From positions 1 through 64,000 of the forward strand of contig JACJYA010000016.1 of the NCBI GenBank assembly GCA_020636315.1: a stretch of DNA of 64,000 nt, in the 5' to 3' direction. The stretch is from Lewinellaceae bacterium (GTDB lineage Bacteria; Bacteroidota; Bacteroidia; Chitinophagales; Saprospiraceae). This document shows, piece by piece, positions 9,514 through 18,462 of this stretch. The notes under the pieces are model-generated. The model was given only the letters and a program-made list of their open reading frames with translations, searched no databases and was not told the DNA's origin. How positions within the stretch are numbered: the stretch's first letter is position 1; each line of letters opens with the position of its first letter. A program made the translations under genes and the position numbers.

Positions 9514-9518
9514 TACAA

Positions 9519-11510
9519 CTAGTAGGAAAATCCCAGCGCATCCAACCCCTGATGTACCTCCGGCGCCGTCATGAACAGGTTCCAAAGCAAAGCTGTCCGG
9601 TAATTTTCTATCATGCAGATCATCGGGCCCTGATCGATCGCCAGGAAGGAATCGGCCTCCCAGTTGTTGGTAGGATGAAAAGAATCATAAAAGCCATATT
9701 CCCCCCAGAGCCGGTCGCCGATATCGTAGTAAAAATGGCGGATAGCCGCCAGGCTTTCCTCCGGAGTGTAAGGAATAGACGATACGGCGGCCGTGGGCGT
9801 GATAACACCGCGGTCATTGGTGGGGCTATGCGCCGTATAGCCGATGTAGCTGTCGCTGGCGGTCAACCCCCAGGATTGACCAGAATACCCGTAGTATCGC
9901 TTCGGGTTCTGAACACAATATTGATAGTTGATCAGGGAATGGTTGACATTCTGTGTCCAGTAATTGGCGTATTGATCCTCTAAGTTGCGCGGATCTAGCC
10001 CCAGATAGGAATAATGGGCGAAAAAAAGCGGGCCGCCATAATCTGATCCCAGCGGAAGGGTAATACCGTAATAAGACTGGCCGTTGGCCATCCCTCCGGA
10101 GCGGGCATAGCCGGAATTATAGATTTCGGGCGCAATGGGGTGGGTAGGCGAAGAAGCCGCCAGAATATAAACGATCTGGGTCTCGTTATGCCCCCTGATC
10201 TTCAGGTTGATCTGGAATTCATTATCGGGCGACCAGTGCCAGTACAAAGCCTCGTTCTGCCCTTTGGTGTACCAGTTCCACTCCACTCCTTCCCAAAGTG
10301 CGGTAATCCGGCCGATCAGCCCGGTTTCCTGAGGAGCCTCCTGTAACAGATACTGCCGCACGGTGAGCAGGCCCTGCACCAGGAAAGCCGTTTCCACCAG
10401 GTCGCCGCCATTATCGGCAGCGCTGAAGGGAATGACATTACCTGTCTGCCCGTTGATCCAGTGCGGCCAGGCTCCGTGAAAACGATCGGCCGTTTCCAGA
10501 AAGCCGATAACTTTCTCCCAGCGGCTCAATGCCTCCTGCATTGTAATGAAACCGCGTTCGACGGCAACCACCATCGCCATCAGGCCAAACCCACTGCCCC
10601 CGCTGGTAACGGTGTTGCCACTGGTATTGCGCTCGCGGGCCATGCCGCAATCGGGGTGGCCAAAGTCCCAGAAATAACGGAAAGTCCGTTCCTGGACAAT
10701 GGTTAACAGTTCATCATCCGGCACGATCGGAAAATCGGTAGTTGCCGAAAGGCCGGTAAAAAAAGTCAGCTCCAGTTGGTCAAAATCGCGGCCGGCAGCA
10801 ACGCCCAGCCCGGAGCCGATAACCATTTCATGGGTAGTAAAGTCTTTGAGCTCCTCAGTGAACTGGAGTTGGAAAAGGGTATCGCTGAGTGCCGTGATAT
10901 TGAAATCCACCTTGTCACGGCCTTCAATCGAGATATTTTCTTTAAGGTTTTGGGCACTGATGCCCAGCGGATGAGAAAAGGCGATCTCCATAGGCCGGCT
11001 GACGCTGATGTCGGTATTGAGCGCATCAGCATCCAAAGTAAAAACAATGGTGTCCACCTGAATGCGGGTAACCCTGAGCGGCCGTGTGAGGATGCTGAAA
11101 GTAAGCATCAGCTCATCCAGGGCGGAAGCCTCTGGGCTGTTCAGCCGGCCACTGGCTTTGAGGGTGTACTCCCCACCCTCGGCCCAGACATGATTGAGGG
11201 TGATGGACACCTGATTGCCCTGAGCATTCCAGGACTCAGTATCATCCAGCACTTGTCCGCCGGTGCTTATTTGAAAAAGGTCAGAAGAAGTTATTTCCAC
11301 CGGCGCGGAGAAGCCGAGATAGATCGCGCCTTCCCCTTCCACCGCATTACCATTCAGAATGGACTGGCTGCCCAGGCGGGCAAAGCTCAATTCCAGCTTA
11401 TCTTCAGGAGTGATAACTCCATCGCCACCTTCACCACAAGAGAAGATCAGCAACAGGCAAAGGAAAGAAAAAAAGATGGTGGCCTTTCCGGAAAGTGAAA
11501 ATTGGATCAT
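9519..11510 (-). CDS. Lipoprotein with Ig-like domains and PF10091 glycoamylase/GH144-like domain
   Basis: A 663-aa lipoprotein (lipobox Cys25, LLIFSCGEGG). Residues about 35-255 contain two bacterial Ig-like (SbsA_Ig-type) beta domains (KLELSFARLGSQSILNG...; LRVTRIQVDTIVFTLD...). Residues about 260-660 are a complete PF10091 domain aligned end to end with the neighbouring 439-aa protein: TFRYFWDFGHPDCGMARERN, TSGGSGFGLMAM, RFHGAWPHWINGQ, ADNGGDLVETAFLVQGL, YWHWSPDNEFQINL, SYIGYTAHSPTNDRGVITPTAAVSSIPYTPEES. The lipid anchor and spacer domains suggest an outer-membrane, probably surface-exposed, glycanase that cuts polysaccharide for SusCD import. It is 63 bp downstream of the LamG protein, with a hairpin between. 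Confidence 0.88.
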   Translation of the reverse strand: MIQFSLSGKATIFFSFLCLLLIFSCGEGGDGVITPEDKLELSFARLGSQSILNGNAVEGEGAIYLGFSAPVEITSSDLFQISTGGQVLDDTESWNAQGNQVSITLNHVWAEGGEYTLKASGRLNSPEASALDELMLTFSILTRPLRVTRIQVDTIVFTLDADALNTDISVSRPMEIAFSHPLGISAQNLKENISIEGRDKVDFNITALSDTLFQLQFTEELKDFTTHEMVIGSGLGVAAGRDFDQLELTFFTGLSATTDFPIVPDDELLTIVQERTFRYFWDFGHPDCGMARERNTSGNTVTSGGSGFGLMAMVVAVERGFITMQEALSRWEKVIGFLETADRFHGAWPHWINGQTGNVIPFSAADNGGDLVETAFLVQGLLTVRQYLLQEAPQETGLIGRITALWEGVEWNWYTKGQNEALYWHWSPDNEFQINLKIRGHNETQIVYILAASSPTHPIAPEIYNSGYARSGGMANGQSYYGITLPLGSDYGGPLFFAHYSYLGLDPRNLEDQYANYWTQNVNHSLINYQYCVQNPKRYYGYSGQSWGLTASDSYIGYTAHSPTNDRGVITPTAAVSSIPYTPEESLAAIRHFYYDIGDRLWGEYGFYDSFHPTNNWEADSFLAIDQGPMICMIENYRTALLWNLFMTAPEVHQGLDALGFSY

Positions 11511-11529
11511 AGAATAAATTAAAAATTGA

Positions 11530-11563
11530 AATGCCGGGACCGTCAGTTGCGGTTCCCGGCATT
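11530..11563. other. Intercistronic hairpin
   Basis: AATGCCGGGA (11530-11539) pairs with TCCCGGCATT (11554-11563). It lies in the 63-bp gap between the LamG-protein stop and the PF10091 lipoprotein start. It has no clear U-tract on the minus strand. Confidence 0.5.
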
Positions 11564-11573
11564 CAAAAGGATA

Positions 11574-13361
11574 TTACATCTCGTCAGCAATGATCTGGTT
11601 GACTTCCTCCTGAGTCAAAGCCTTATTGAACAGGCGGAGTTCATCCATGTAGCTGAGGTCTGAGAAGTGGCTCCAGCCAGTAAAATGGGGAGCACCGGAC
11701 ATGATGGAGATCATGTCGCAGTCCGTCCAGTCGATGCCGTCGAAAGCACCCTGGGCGGCGACTTCTCCATTGATATAAACTACGCACTCGCTGCCGGAAA
11801 TGGTGAACGCGAAGTGGTCCCATTCACCGGTGTCGGGTTCCACATCGGCATTAGTTCCACCGTCAAACCAGCTGTCAGCAGTACCGTTTCCGGCGTTGAG
11901 TTTAAAGCGCTGCAGGCCGCCGGCATTCTCGCGGAAGAATCGGAAGCCGCTGGTACGAACATTTTCTGCCCCGGGGTTATCGGGGTCCGGCGGGCCGACA
12001 ACCAGGATGCCGGCGCGGTCGGGCATAGCATTGATCTTCATCCAGAACGCGGCGCTGAACTCATTACCGGCCAGCCCATCCAACGGAAAAGTAAGGTAAG
12101 AATCGGTAGCCCCGGCATAGGCGTTGCCCCCTACTTTCCCTTCACCGGCAAAACCGGGGGAGCCTACCACCGTCATCATCTGTCCGCTCACCATTTCCTG
12201 GAATTCGCCGTTATCGAAACCGAGATAGAAAGTTTCACCGTCGTACTTCGGAGTATATCCGATGCTGCCGCCCGATTCCGTAACGATGATCTCCTGGATC
12301 TCAGACTGAGACAATGCGCGGTTGAAGATGCGCAATTCATCCATGTAGCTCTGATCCGAGAGGTGGCTCCAACCCGTAAAGCGAGGGGCGCCCGACATGA
12401 TGGAAAGGATATCGCAGCCAGTCCAGTCAACGCCATCGAAAGCGCCATCCTTTACAACCTGCCCATCGATGTAAACCGCCGCATAATCTGCGGAAATGGT
12501 AAAGGCGAAGTGGTGCCAATCGTCGGTATCGGGAATGACATCAGCAGCATCCCCGCCGTCAAACCAGGATTCTCCGGCGCCGGTGCCTATATTCAGCTTG
12601 AAGCGCTGCTCGCCGCCGGCATTCTCACGGAAAAAGCGGAAACCGCTGGTCCGGTTGTTGGGTGCGTCCGGATTGGCCGCATCGGGAGGGCCGATGACCA
12701 ATATGCCGGCCCGGTCAGGGGTTGCATTGACCTTCATCCAGAACACGGCGCTGATCTCTGTGCCCAGCATTCCGTCCGTGGGGACGGTCAAGTAAGCCCC
12801 CTCAGCCCCTTTGTAAGCATCGAGGCCGACCACACTTTCGCCCGCAAAACCGGGTGAGCCGACAACCGTCGGCTGGCGGATATTCACCAGGTCGATGAAA
12901 TCACCGTCGAATGGCATATAGAGGACCTCACCGGCATAGACCGGCGTGTAGGCCGGTTCTTTGGTAAAGGTGACGGAAGCCGAACCGGATTTGCCATTGG
13001 TGTCCGTTCCCGTAACGGTGATGGTATGCGTACCATCAGCCACCTGATCGTAGGGATATTCGCCTACGTACCGGCGATAGTCGAGGAAATCCTTGAAGGA
13101 AGCGATCTGCGCACCGTCAAAATCAATCACCACTTCGGCCAGCTCAATGTCGTCCGTAGCTTCAAACTTGATGGTAACGGTCGTAACCGCCTCCAGGACC
13201 TGGATGACCGTCCCCTCCAGCGGATAGGATATCTCCACCATTGGGCTCTCCTGATCGGGCCCCGGATCTACAGGAGAAATGGGGTCGATGCCCTCTCGTT
13301 CACAGCCCAGGGTGAGGCCTGTCAACAAGAGAAATAAGAAAAATTTATTTATGAGTTTCAT
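11574..13361 (-). CDS. Surface lipoprotein with Ig-like domain and two tandem LamG-like domains (candidate glycan-binding protein)
   Basis: A 595-aa lipoprotein (lipobox Cys20, LTLGCERE). Residues about 40-135 are an Ig-like domain (MVEISYPLEGTVIQV... HTITVTGTDTNGKSGSASVTF). Two concanavalin/LamG-like jelly rolls follow (about 140-365 and 372-595). They are clearly duplicated: both contain VVGSPGFAGE, PDRAGILV(I/V)GPPD, RTSGFRFFRENAGG, SWFDGG, SIMSGAP(R/H)FTGWSH and YMDELR(I/L)FN. It sits directly after SusD, where surface glycan-binding proteins (SusE/F equivalents) normally lie, and has no recognised catalytic motif. Binding of the target glycan outside the cell is an inference from position and fold. 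Confidence 0.82.
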   Translation of the reverse strand: MKLINKFFLFLLLTGLTLGCEREGIDPISPVDPGPDQESPMVEISYPLEGTVIQVLEAVTTVTIKFEATDDIELAEVVIDFDGAQIASFKDFLDYRRYVGEYPYDQVADGTHTITVTGTDTNGKSGSASVTFTKEPAYTPVYAGEVLYMPFDGDFIDLVNIRQPTVVGSPGFAGESVVGLDAYKGAEGAYLTVPTDGMLGTEISAVFWMKVNATPDRAGILVIGPPDAANPDAPNNRTSGFRFFRENAGGEQRFKLNIGTGAGESWFDGGDAADVIPDTDDWHHFAFTISADYAAVYIDGQVVKDGAFDGVDWTGCDILSIMSGAPRFTGWSHLSDQSYMDELRIFNRALSQSEIQEIIVTESGGSIGYTPKYDGETFYLGFDNGEFQEMVSGQMMTVVGSPGFAGEGKVGGNAYAGATDSYLTFPLDGLAGNEFSAAFWMKINAMPDRAGILVVGPPDPDNPGAENVRTSGFRFFRENAGGLQRFKLNAGNGTADSWFDGGTNADVEPDTGEWDHFAFTISGSECVVYINGEVAAQGAFDGIDWTDCDMISIMSGAPHFTGWSHFSDLSYMDELRLFNKALTQEEVNQIIADEM

Positions 13362-13422
13362 CGTATTAACAATTTAAGATTAATGGACTTGATTCAAACA
13401 TGGGCTTGAATTAGATACCGGA

Positions 13423-14961
13423 TCAGGGGTTATCACCCAAGATCGGCAATTGATCGACCTGGGCCTGTGGGTAAGGCAGGTAGATCTTGTCGGTAGTGAA
13501 CGTCCGGCCGTCATAGCTGAGCTCATCATACCTTTGCCAGCGGATCAGGTCATAATAGCGAACCCCCCATTCTGTTGCCAGCTCGGCAAATTTTTCGTTA
13601 ACCACATCATCCAGAGTGGCGCCGGTGATGTTCGGCATGCCGGCGCGGGCACGCACCAGGTTCACCGCCTGGTCGGCTGAGATAGCAGAGCTGGAAGCCC
13701 CCTGCAGGATCGCCTCTGCGTGCATCAGCAGGATCTCGGCGTAGCGGATGCAGGTATAATTCTTGTTGTTGCCGTAACCGGTGCGGCCCGGTGTGATCTG
13801 GTTCGATGGCAGGTAGTGCTTGCCACTGGCGAACAGGGCCCGCGCATAGTCCTTGATAACGTCGCCGTCGCGGGTGGTGTTGGATACGAAGTCCGGAAGG
13901 TCGGCATATTTGGGATCCTGCTGGATCTCCGCAATGCCCCGGTCGGTGAAGAGCACGCTGGTTTCCAGACGTACCGTCTCACCCCGGTCCAGCATAAATT
14001 TGATGAACTTGAGGCTTGGTTCGAAAAACCCCCAGCCGCCGCCGATACCTTCAACGGCGGGCTCCCAGTTCTGCGGGCCGTAGAAAGCATACAGGTGGAA
14101 GTTGGCGTCGCCCGACCCCTGGCCGTAATCGGAATACTGCAATTCGAGAAGGTTTTCCCGGTTCAGCTTGCCTTTCAGCTTGAACAATTCGTAAAAATCC
14201 GGTTCCAGCTGATAAACCCCGGAGTTGATGATCTCCGAAGTGGCGTCGGCTACCGCCTGGTAATTGCCGAGTTCCTGCTCCGCCATGGCCTTGATGGCAA
14301 GGGCGGTATAGCGGTTCACACCGCCGGGGACGTCCGTGCGGTCAGCCGGGTGTACGGTCGGCAGGTGGGGAATAGCGGCGTCCATCTGATCCGAAATGTA
14401 CTGCATTACTTCTTGCTTGGTGGAGAGTTTGGCCACCAGCAGGTCGGAAGGGTCGGCAGTTTCCGGGATCAGCATATCGCCCCATACGCGCGACAGGTGA
14501 AACAGCAGAAAGCCATTGAGCGTATTGACCTCGGCGATATACTGGTCGGCCAGGGCGTCAGATGCGCCGGCTTCGCGGTACAGCTCGATCTGCTGAATGG
14601 CTGTTTTTCCGGTGTAAATATCGTTGAAGTTCAACTGCCACAATGAGTTGTACATCCAGTAAGCCTGGTCGTAAACATAGTGGTCAGTAGCATCAAAAGG
14701 CTGCTGGTCACCCAGGCCGCCTGCGTTGACGTCGTCGCCGCGAACGGCGATCAGGGGAATGGTTTCCCAGCCGCGGGAGTAAAAATCGGCATACACGCCG
14801 ATCAGTGGCAATACCATATTATCGGAGATGGAATAATCGATCTCTTCGTTGAAAGTCCGGTTCAGGGCCGGTTCATCAAGGTTCTTTTCACAGGCAGGCA
14901 GCACAAGCAATAGCAGAGCGGTTATGCCGATACTGAAGCCGTATTTATTGAAGATTTTCAT
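13423..14961 (-). CDS. SusD/RagB-family nutrient-binding outer-membrane lipoprotein
   Basis: A 512-aa lipoprotein (Cys24, VLPACEKN). It has the SusD-like N-terminus (YGVYADFYSRGW... WQLNFNDIYTGKTAIQQIELY), TPR-like helices (EVNTLNGFLLFHLSRVWGDML; YTALAIKAMAEQELGNYQAVADATSEII) and the C-terminal RagB motifs (YTCIRYAEILLMHAEAIL, AVNLVRARAGMP, FAELATEWGVRYYDLIRW). SusD proteins cap the SusC barrel and bind oligosaccharide at the cell surface. The gene starts 25 bp after the susC stop, as expected for co-transcription. Confidence 0.95.
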   Translation of the reverse strand: MKIFNKYGFSIGITALLLLVLPACEKNLDEPALNRTFNEEIDYSISDNMVLPLIGVYADFYSRGWETIPLIAVRGDDVNAGGLGDQQPFDATDHYVYDQAYWMYNSLWQLNFNDIYTGKTAIQQIELYREAGASDALADQYIAEVNTLNGFLLFHLSRVWGDMLIPETADPSDLLVAKLSTKQEVMQYISDQMDAAIPHLPTVHPADRTDVPGGVNRYTALAIKAMAEQELGNYQAVADATSEIINSGVYQLEPDFYELFKLKGKLNRENLLELQYSDYGQGSGDANFHLYAFYGPQNWEPAVEGIGGGWGFFEPSLKFIKFMLDRGETVRLETSVLFTDRGIAEIQQDPKYADLPDFVSNTTRDGDVIKDYARALFASGKHYLPSNQITPGRTGYGNNKNYTCIRYAEILLMHAEAILQGASSSAISADQAVNLVRARAGMPNITGATLDDVVNEKFAELATEWGVRYYDLIRWQRYDELSYDGRTFTTDKIYLPYPQAQVDQLPILGDNP

Positions 14962-14986
14962 AGGAGTCGTATTTTATGAGTTTTGT

Positions 14987-17900
14987 TTAAAATTTGACAT
15001 TCAACCCAACCGTATAAACAGCAGGGATCGGATAGGTCTGGCGGTCCACACCATCGGGGATCTCGGCAGTGAAACCGACGTAGTCGAATACGCTCAGCGG
15101 GCGGTCGGCGGTGAAGGAGACCCGAAGGTCCGGAGCGCCGGGGCCGAATACTTTTTCGCCTTGAATGTTGTATGCCAGTTGTACGTTCTGGATGCGCCAG
15201 AAAGCACCATCATCCACCCAGAAATCGCTGAGCCTCTGGTTCCATCCCTTGCGGATGCCCTTGCTGGAGGGATAGGTGTTCGAAGTCCCTTGCCCATGCC
15301 AGCGGTTGATGGCCAGGTCGGCATCCATATTGGTGTCGTTGGTAAAGATCACTTCACCGCGGCGGCGGTTCAGGATCTTGTTGCCGGATTGGCCATAAAC
15401 GTTAACCGACAGGTCGAAACCTTTGAAGCTCATTCCCAGGTTGGCGCCGAACATAAAGCTCGGCAGGTAAGAACCCAGTACGACCCGGTCTTCATCATCG
15501 CTTACCCCGTCTCCATTCTGATCGACATACCTGAGGTCACCGGGTTCGAGGCCGTTCGCAACGGCGATCGGGTCGGCGTCGATCTCGGCCTGATTCTGGT
15601 AAACACCGGCGACTTCCCAGCCATAGAAAGCCAGAAGCGGTTCGCCCACGATAGAACGCTGGCGGAATTCCGCCGTACCGCCGTTGATGTACTCCTGGCC
15701 ATACAGGTCAACCACCTCGTTCTTGAGGGTGGCGAAGTTGCCGCCAATGCTGTAATCAAGGCCGAAAGAAGTACTGTTGCGCCAGTTCAGGGACAGTTCA
15801 AACCCGGAGTTTCGGATCTCGCCTACATTTTTCAGTACGGTCTGGCCGATAACCGGGATCGGAACGAAGATCGCGGCATTTTTAGTATTCCGGATGTAAT
15901 AGTCAGCTTCCAAAGACAGGCGGCTGCGGGCAAATTCAGAGGTCAGGCCGACGTTGGTCTCTTCCACCACTTCCCAGCGCAGGGCTGAAAAAGTATTGGA
16001 AGTCTCGGTGCCGCTGTATTGCTTGTCATCCAGGGAGGTGGTCACCACAGAAGTGGTGGTGGCGCCGTCACTGGCCTGTATGCGGTCGTTACCCAGTTCT
16101 CCCCAGCTGGCGCGGAATTTAAGGTAATTGACGCCGGGAATGTCAAAGAAGCTCTCTTCGGAAAGCACCCAACCTACCCCGACGGTGGGGAAATAGCCCC
16201 ATTTTTCCTGATACTTGTTGCTGCCGTCAGCGCGATAGGTACCATATATAAGGTATCGGTTGTCGAAGTTGTAGGCAATCCTGCCAAAGTAAGAGATACC
16301 GTAATAGCGGCGGCCATCGTCCCCGACATTACCCCGGTCGGTGTCCAGGGTTTCGGCCTGGTCGATGAACCAGGCAGCCTCCTGGTCGGTCGGGAAATTC
16401 AGGGCGCGCAACTCCAATTGGTCATAAGCCTCATCCCGGTAGGAGCTACCCAGCATAACGGTCAGGTTGTGGTTGCCGTAGCTGTCATCATAAGTCAGGA
16501 TATTATCCCAGATCTGGTTGAGGTAGCTTTCGTCGATCTTCTGGATCACTGAATTCTCCTGCTGGAAGGCATTGCCAATGAAGTACGGGAAATCCAGGTT
16601 GCGCTGGTTGATGGTCGTATAGGAACTGTTGTAAGAAGACTTAAAGGTCAGCTTATCCGGCAGGAGGTTAAACTGCACATAGAAGTTGCCCAGCAACTTA
16701 CGGATCTTTTGCTCATCCTGGTTGAACTCAGTTGCGACCAGCGGATTTTGGCCCCCGCGGTAGCCGAGGTCCTGCGCATTGGACAGTTGCAGCGGAGTCG
16801 CATCCGTATTCTTTTCATCATACACCGGCATGATCGGAACGGCATAGTAAGCCCGGAACCAGGCGCTGTTGTCCGGAAGATAGCGCTTGCCATTGCTGAT
16901 GATGGCGTTACCACCGATTGTAAACCAGTCGGTCGCCTTAAAATCGACTTTCGACCGCAGGTTGAAGCGCTCGAATTCGTTCTTCATATCCAGAATACCT
17001 TCCTGCATGAAGTAGCTGGTGCCGACTGAATAGGCCGCCTTCGTACCACCACCGGAAACGTTGATGCTGTGGTTCATGATCGGCGCATCGCGCAGGATAA
17101 CGTCGTACCAATCCGTATTGACATCCGGCACGTTCGGGTTGATCCGGCTGCGGCCGTAGCGCTGCATAGCGTTCTGGATAAAGGAAATATCGGCTTCCGA
17201 CCCGGATTCCAGCGCCATGGTCGTGAACTGTTCGGCGTTGGCCATCTTCAGCACGTTCTGGGCCCGCTGCACGCCGTAGTAGCCGTCGTAAGTGATCTGC
17301 GCCGGCGCATCGTAGTTGCCGGATTTTGTTTCAACCAGTACAACTCCGTTGGCGGCGCGCACCCCGTAGATGGCGGCAGCGGAAGCATCCTTCAGGACGG
17401 AGATGGACTTAATGTCGTTGTTGTTCAGAAAGTCGATGTTGTCGAAGAACATACCATCGACGACAAAAAGCGGTGCTTCGTTGTCAGAGCCGGGATAGGA
17501 TCCCACACCCCGTATCCGCACTTTGGGCGCGTCGCCCGGAGAGCCCGCGCTGACGATCTGCATCCCCGCCACCTTACCCTGCAGGGCTTGCATAGGCTGG
17601 CCGGAAGGCGTCTTCTCGATCTCCTCAGACCGGATTGTGGCAATGGAAGAGGTCAGGTCCTTGGATTTCTGAGAACCGTAACCGACCACGACTACTTCCT
17701 CCAGCAGCTCAGCGCTTTCTTTGAGTTCGAATTCCAGGGAAGTAGTCGCCCCAAGGACATAAGTCACGGGTTGGTATCCGGTGTAGGAGACCATGATGGT
17801 GTCTCCTACATTGGCCCGCAACTCAAAGTTCCCGTCAAAATCGGTAATGGTGCCCGATGCGTCCCTCATATTGAGGATATTGACGCCAATGAGTGGTTCG

Positions 17901-18007
17901 CCACCTTCTTCGGTAACCACCCCGGTATAGGTCGTTTCCTGAGCCTGGGCGGCTCCCCATCCAAGAAGGCATAAGGGGATAAGAAACAGTTTAGTAAAAA
18001 GTTTCAT
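14987..18007 (-). CDS. SusC/RagA-family TonB-linked outer-membrane transporter
   Basis: A 1006-aa protein with signal peptide 1-22 (LGWGAAQAQ). A carboxypeptidase-D-regulatory-like domain lies at about 23-110 (YTGVVTEEGGEPLIGVNILNMRDASGTITDFDGNFEL). A TonB plug at about 118-230 carries VVVGYGSQKSKDLTSSI, the SusC signature LQGKVAGMQI, and DASAAAIYGVRAANGVVLVETKSG. The remainder is a 22-strand-type barrel. It would import oligosaccharides released by the locus enzymes, powered by TonB-ExbBD. It is the first structural gene after the regulator, separated by a 455-bp leader. Confidence 0.96.
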   Translation of the reverse strand: MKLFTKLFLIPLCLLGWGAAQAQETTYTGVVTEEGGEPLIGVNILNMRDASGTITDFDGNFELRANVGDTIMVSYTGYQPVTYVLGATTSLEFELKESAELLEEVVVVGYGSQKSKDLTSSIATIRSEEIEKTPSGQPMQALQGKVAGMQIVSAGSPGDAPKVRIRGVGSYPGSDNEAPLFVVDGMFFDNIDFLNNNDIKSISVLKDASAAAIYGVRAANGVVLVETKSGNYDAPAQITYDGYYGVQRAQNVLKMANAEQFTTMALESGSEADISFIQNAMQRYGRSRINPNVPDVNTDWYDVILRDAPIMNHSINVSGGGTKAAYSVGTSYFMQEGILDMKNEFERFNLRSKVDFKATDWFTIGGNAIISNGKRYLPDNSAWFRAYYAVPIMPVYDEKNTDATPLQLSNAQDLGYRGGQNPLVATEFNQDEQKIRKLLGNFYVQFNLLPDKLTFKSSYNSSYTTINQRNLDFPYFIGNAFQQENSVIQKIDESYLNQIWDNILTYDDSYGNHNLTVMLGSSYRDEAYDQLELRALNFPTDQEAAWFIDQAETLDTDRGNVGDDGRRYYGISYFGRIAYNFDNRYLIYGTYRADGSNKYQEKWGYFPTVGVGWVLSEESFFDIPGVNYLKFRASWGELGNDRIQASDGATTTSVVTTSLDDKQYSGTETSNTFSALRWEVVEETNVGLTSEFARSRLSLEADYYIRNTKNAAIFVPIPVIGQTVLKNVGEIRNSGFELSLNWRNSTSFGLDYSIGGNFATLKNEVVDLYGQEYINGGTAEFRQRSIVGEPLLAFYGWEVAGVYQNQAEIDADPIAVANGLEPGDLRYVDQNGDGVSDDEDRVVLGSYLPSFMFGANLGMSFKGFDLSVNVYGQSGNKILNRRRGEVIFTNDTNMDADLAINRWHGQGTSNTYPSSKGIRKGWNQRLSDFWVDDGAFWRIQNVQLAYNIQGEKVFGPGAPDLRVSFTADRPLSVFDYVGFTAEIPDGVDRQTYPIPAVYTVGLNVKF

Positions 18008-18462
18008 CGTGAGTTGGATTTAGTGAGCATTTATGCTAATAAACAGTTAAGGCTAAGTTTGCAGAGTACTTAGACTTTTCTTACTTGTTGATGCAGTTTA
18101 ATGCTATCAGGCGTTTACGAGGCAGGCGTAATGATGAATCTGAAGGGATGTCTGAAGCCGCAGTCTGAATATTCAGCAGGGCTGCCTCCTATTCATGGGA
18201 TCCGGAATCTTTGCATTTATTTGGTGCATCCGGGCTTCTTCTTGCTGATATGTCAAAAAAAGCCCTTTGCTTCAAAACAAAATTACTATCGGGCAACCTA
18301 TAATCCTAAAAATTGACCTCATAATTACTACGCCACCGGCATTTTTTTCGGTTGCCTGCTTTTACGACAAATTAGCTCAAAAAAAACTGATAACCAATTA
18401 ATTAAAGCTAAAAAAGCCTAAAGAAAGGAGAGAAAAAGCACATTTACTGACCTCAACATGGA
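18008..18462. promoter_or_regulatory. Leader/promoter region of the susC operon
   Basis: 455 bp without a gene, increasingly AT-rich away from susC. On the minus strand TAATTTTG (18285-18278) fits the Bacteroidota -7 consensus TAnnTTTG. No TTTG stands at the expected -33 spacing. If used, it would give a 5' leader of about 260 nt. No operator for the adjacent HTH regulator could be identified with confidence. Confidence 0.4.

Noticed and set aside
11667..12857. Open frame of 396 codons on the plus strand
   Set aside because: Antisense to the duplicated LamG protein; its own repeat pattern simply mirrors that duplication.
18101..18316. Possible small gene in the susC leader (71 codons)
   Set aside because: No domain, no conserved look and unusual composition; treated as non-coding leader.
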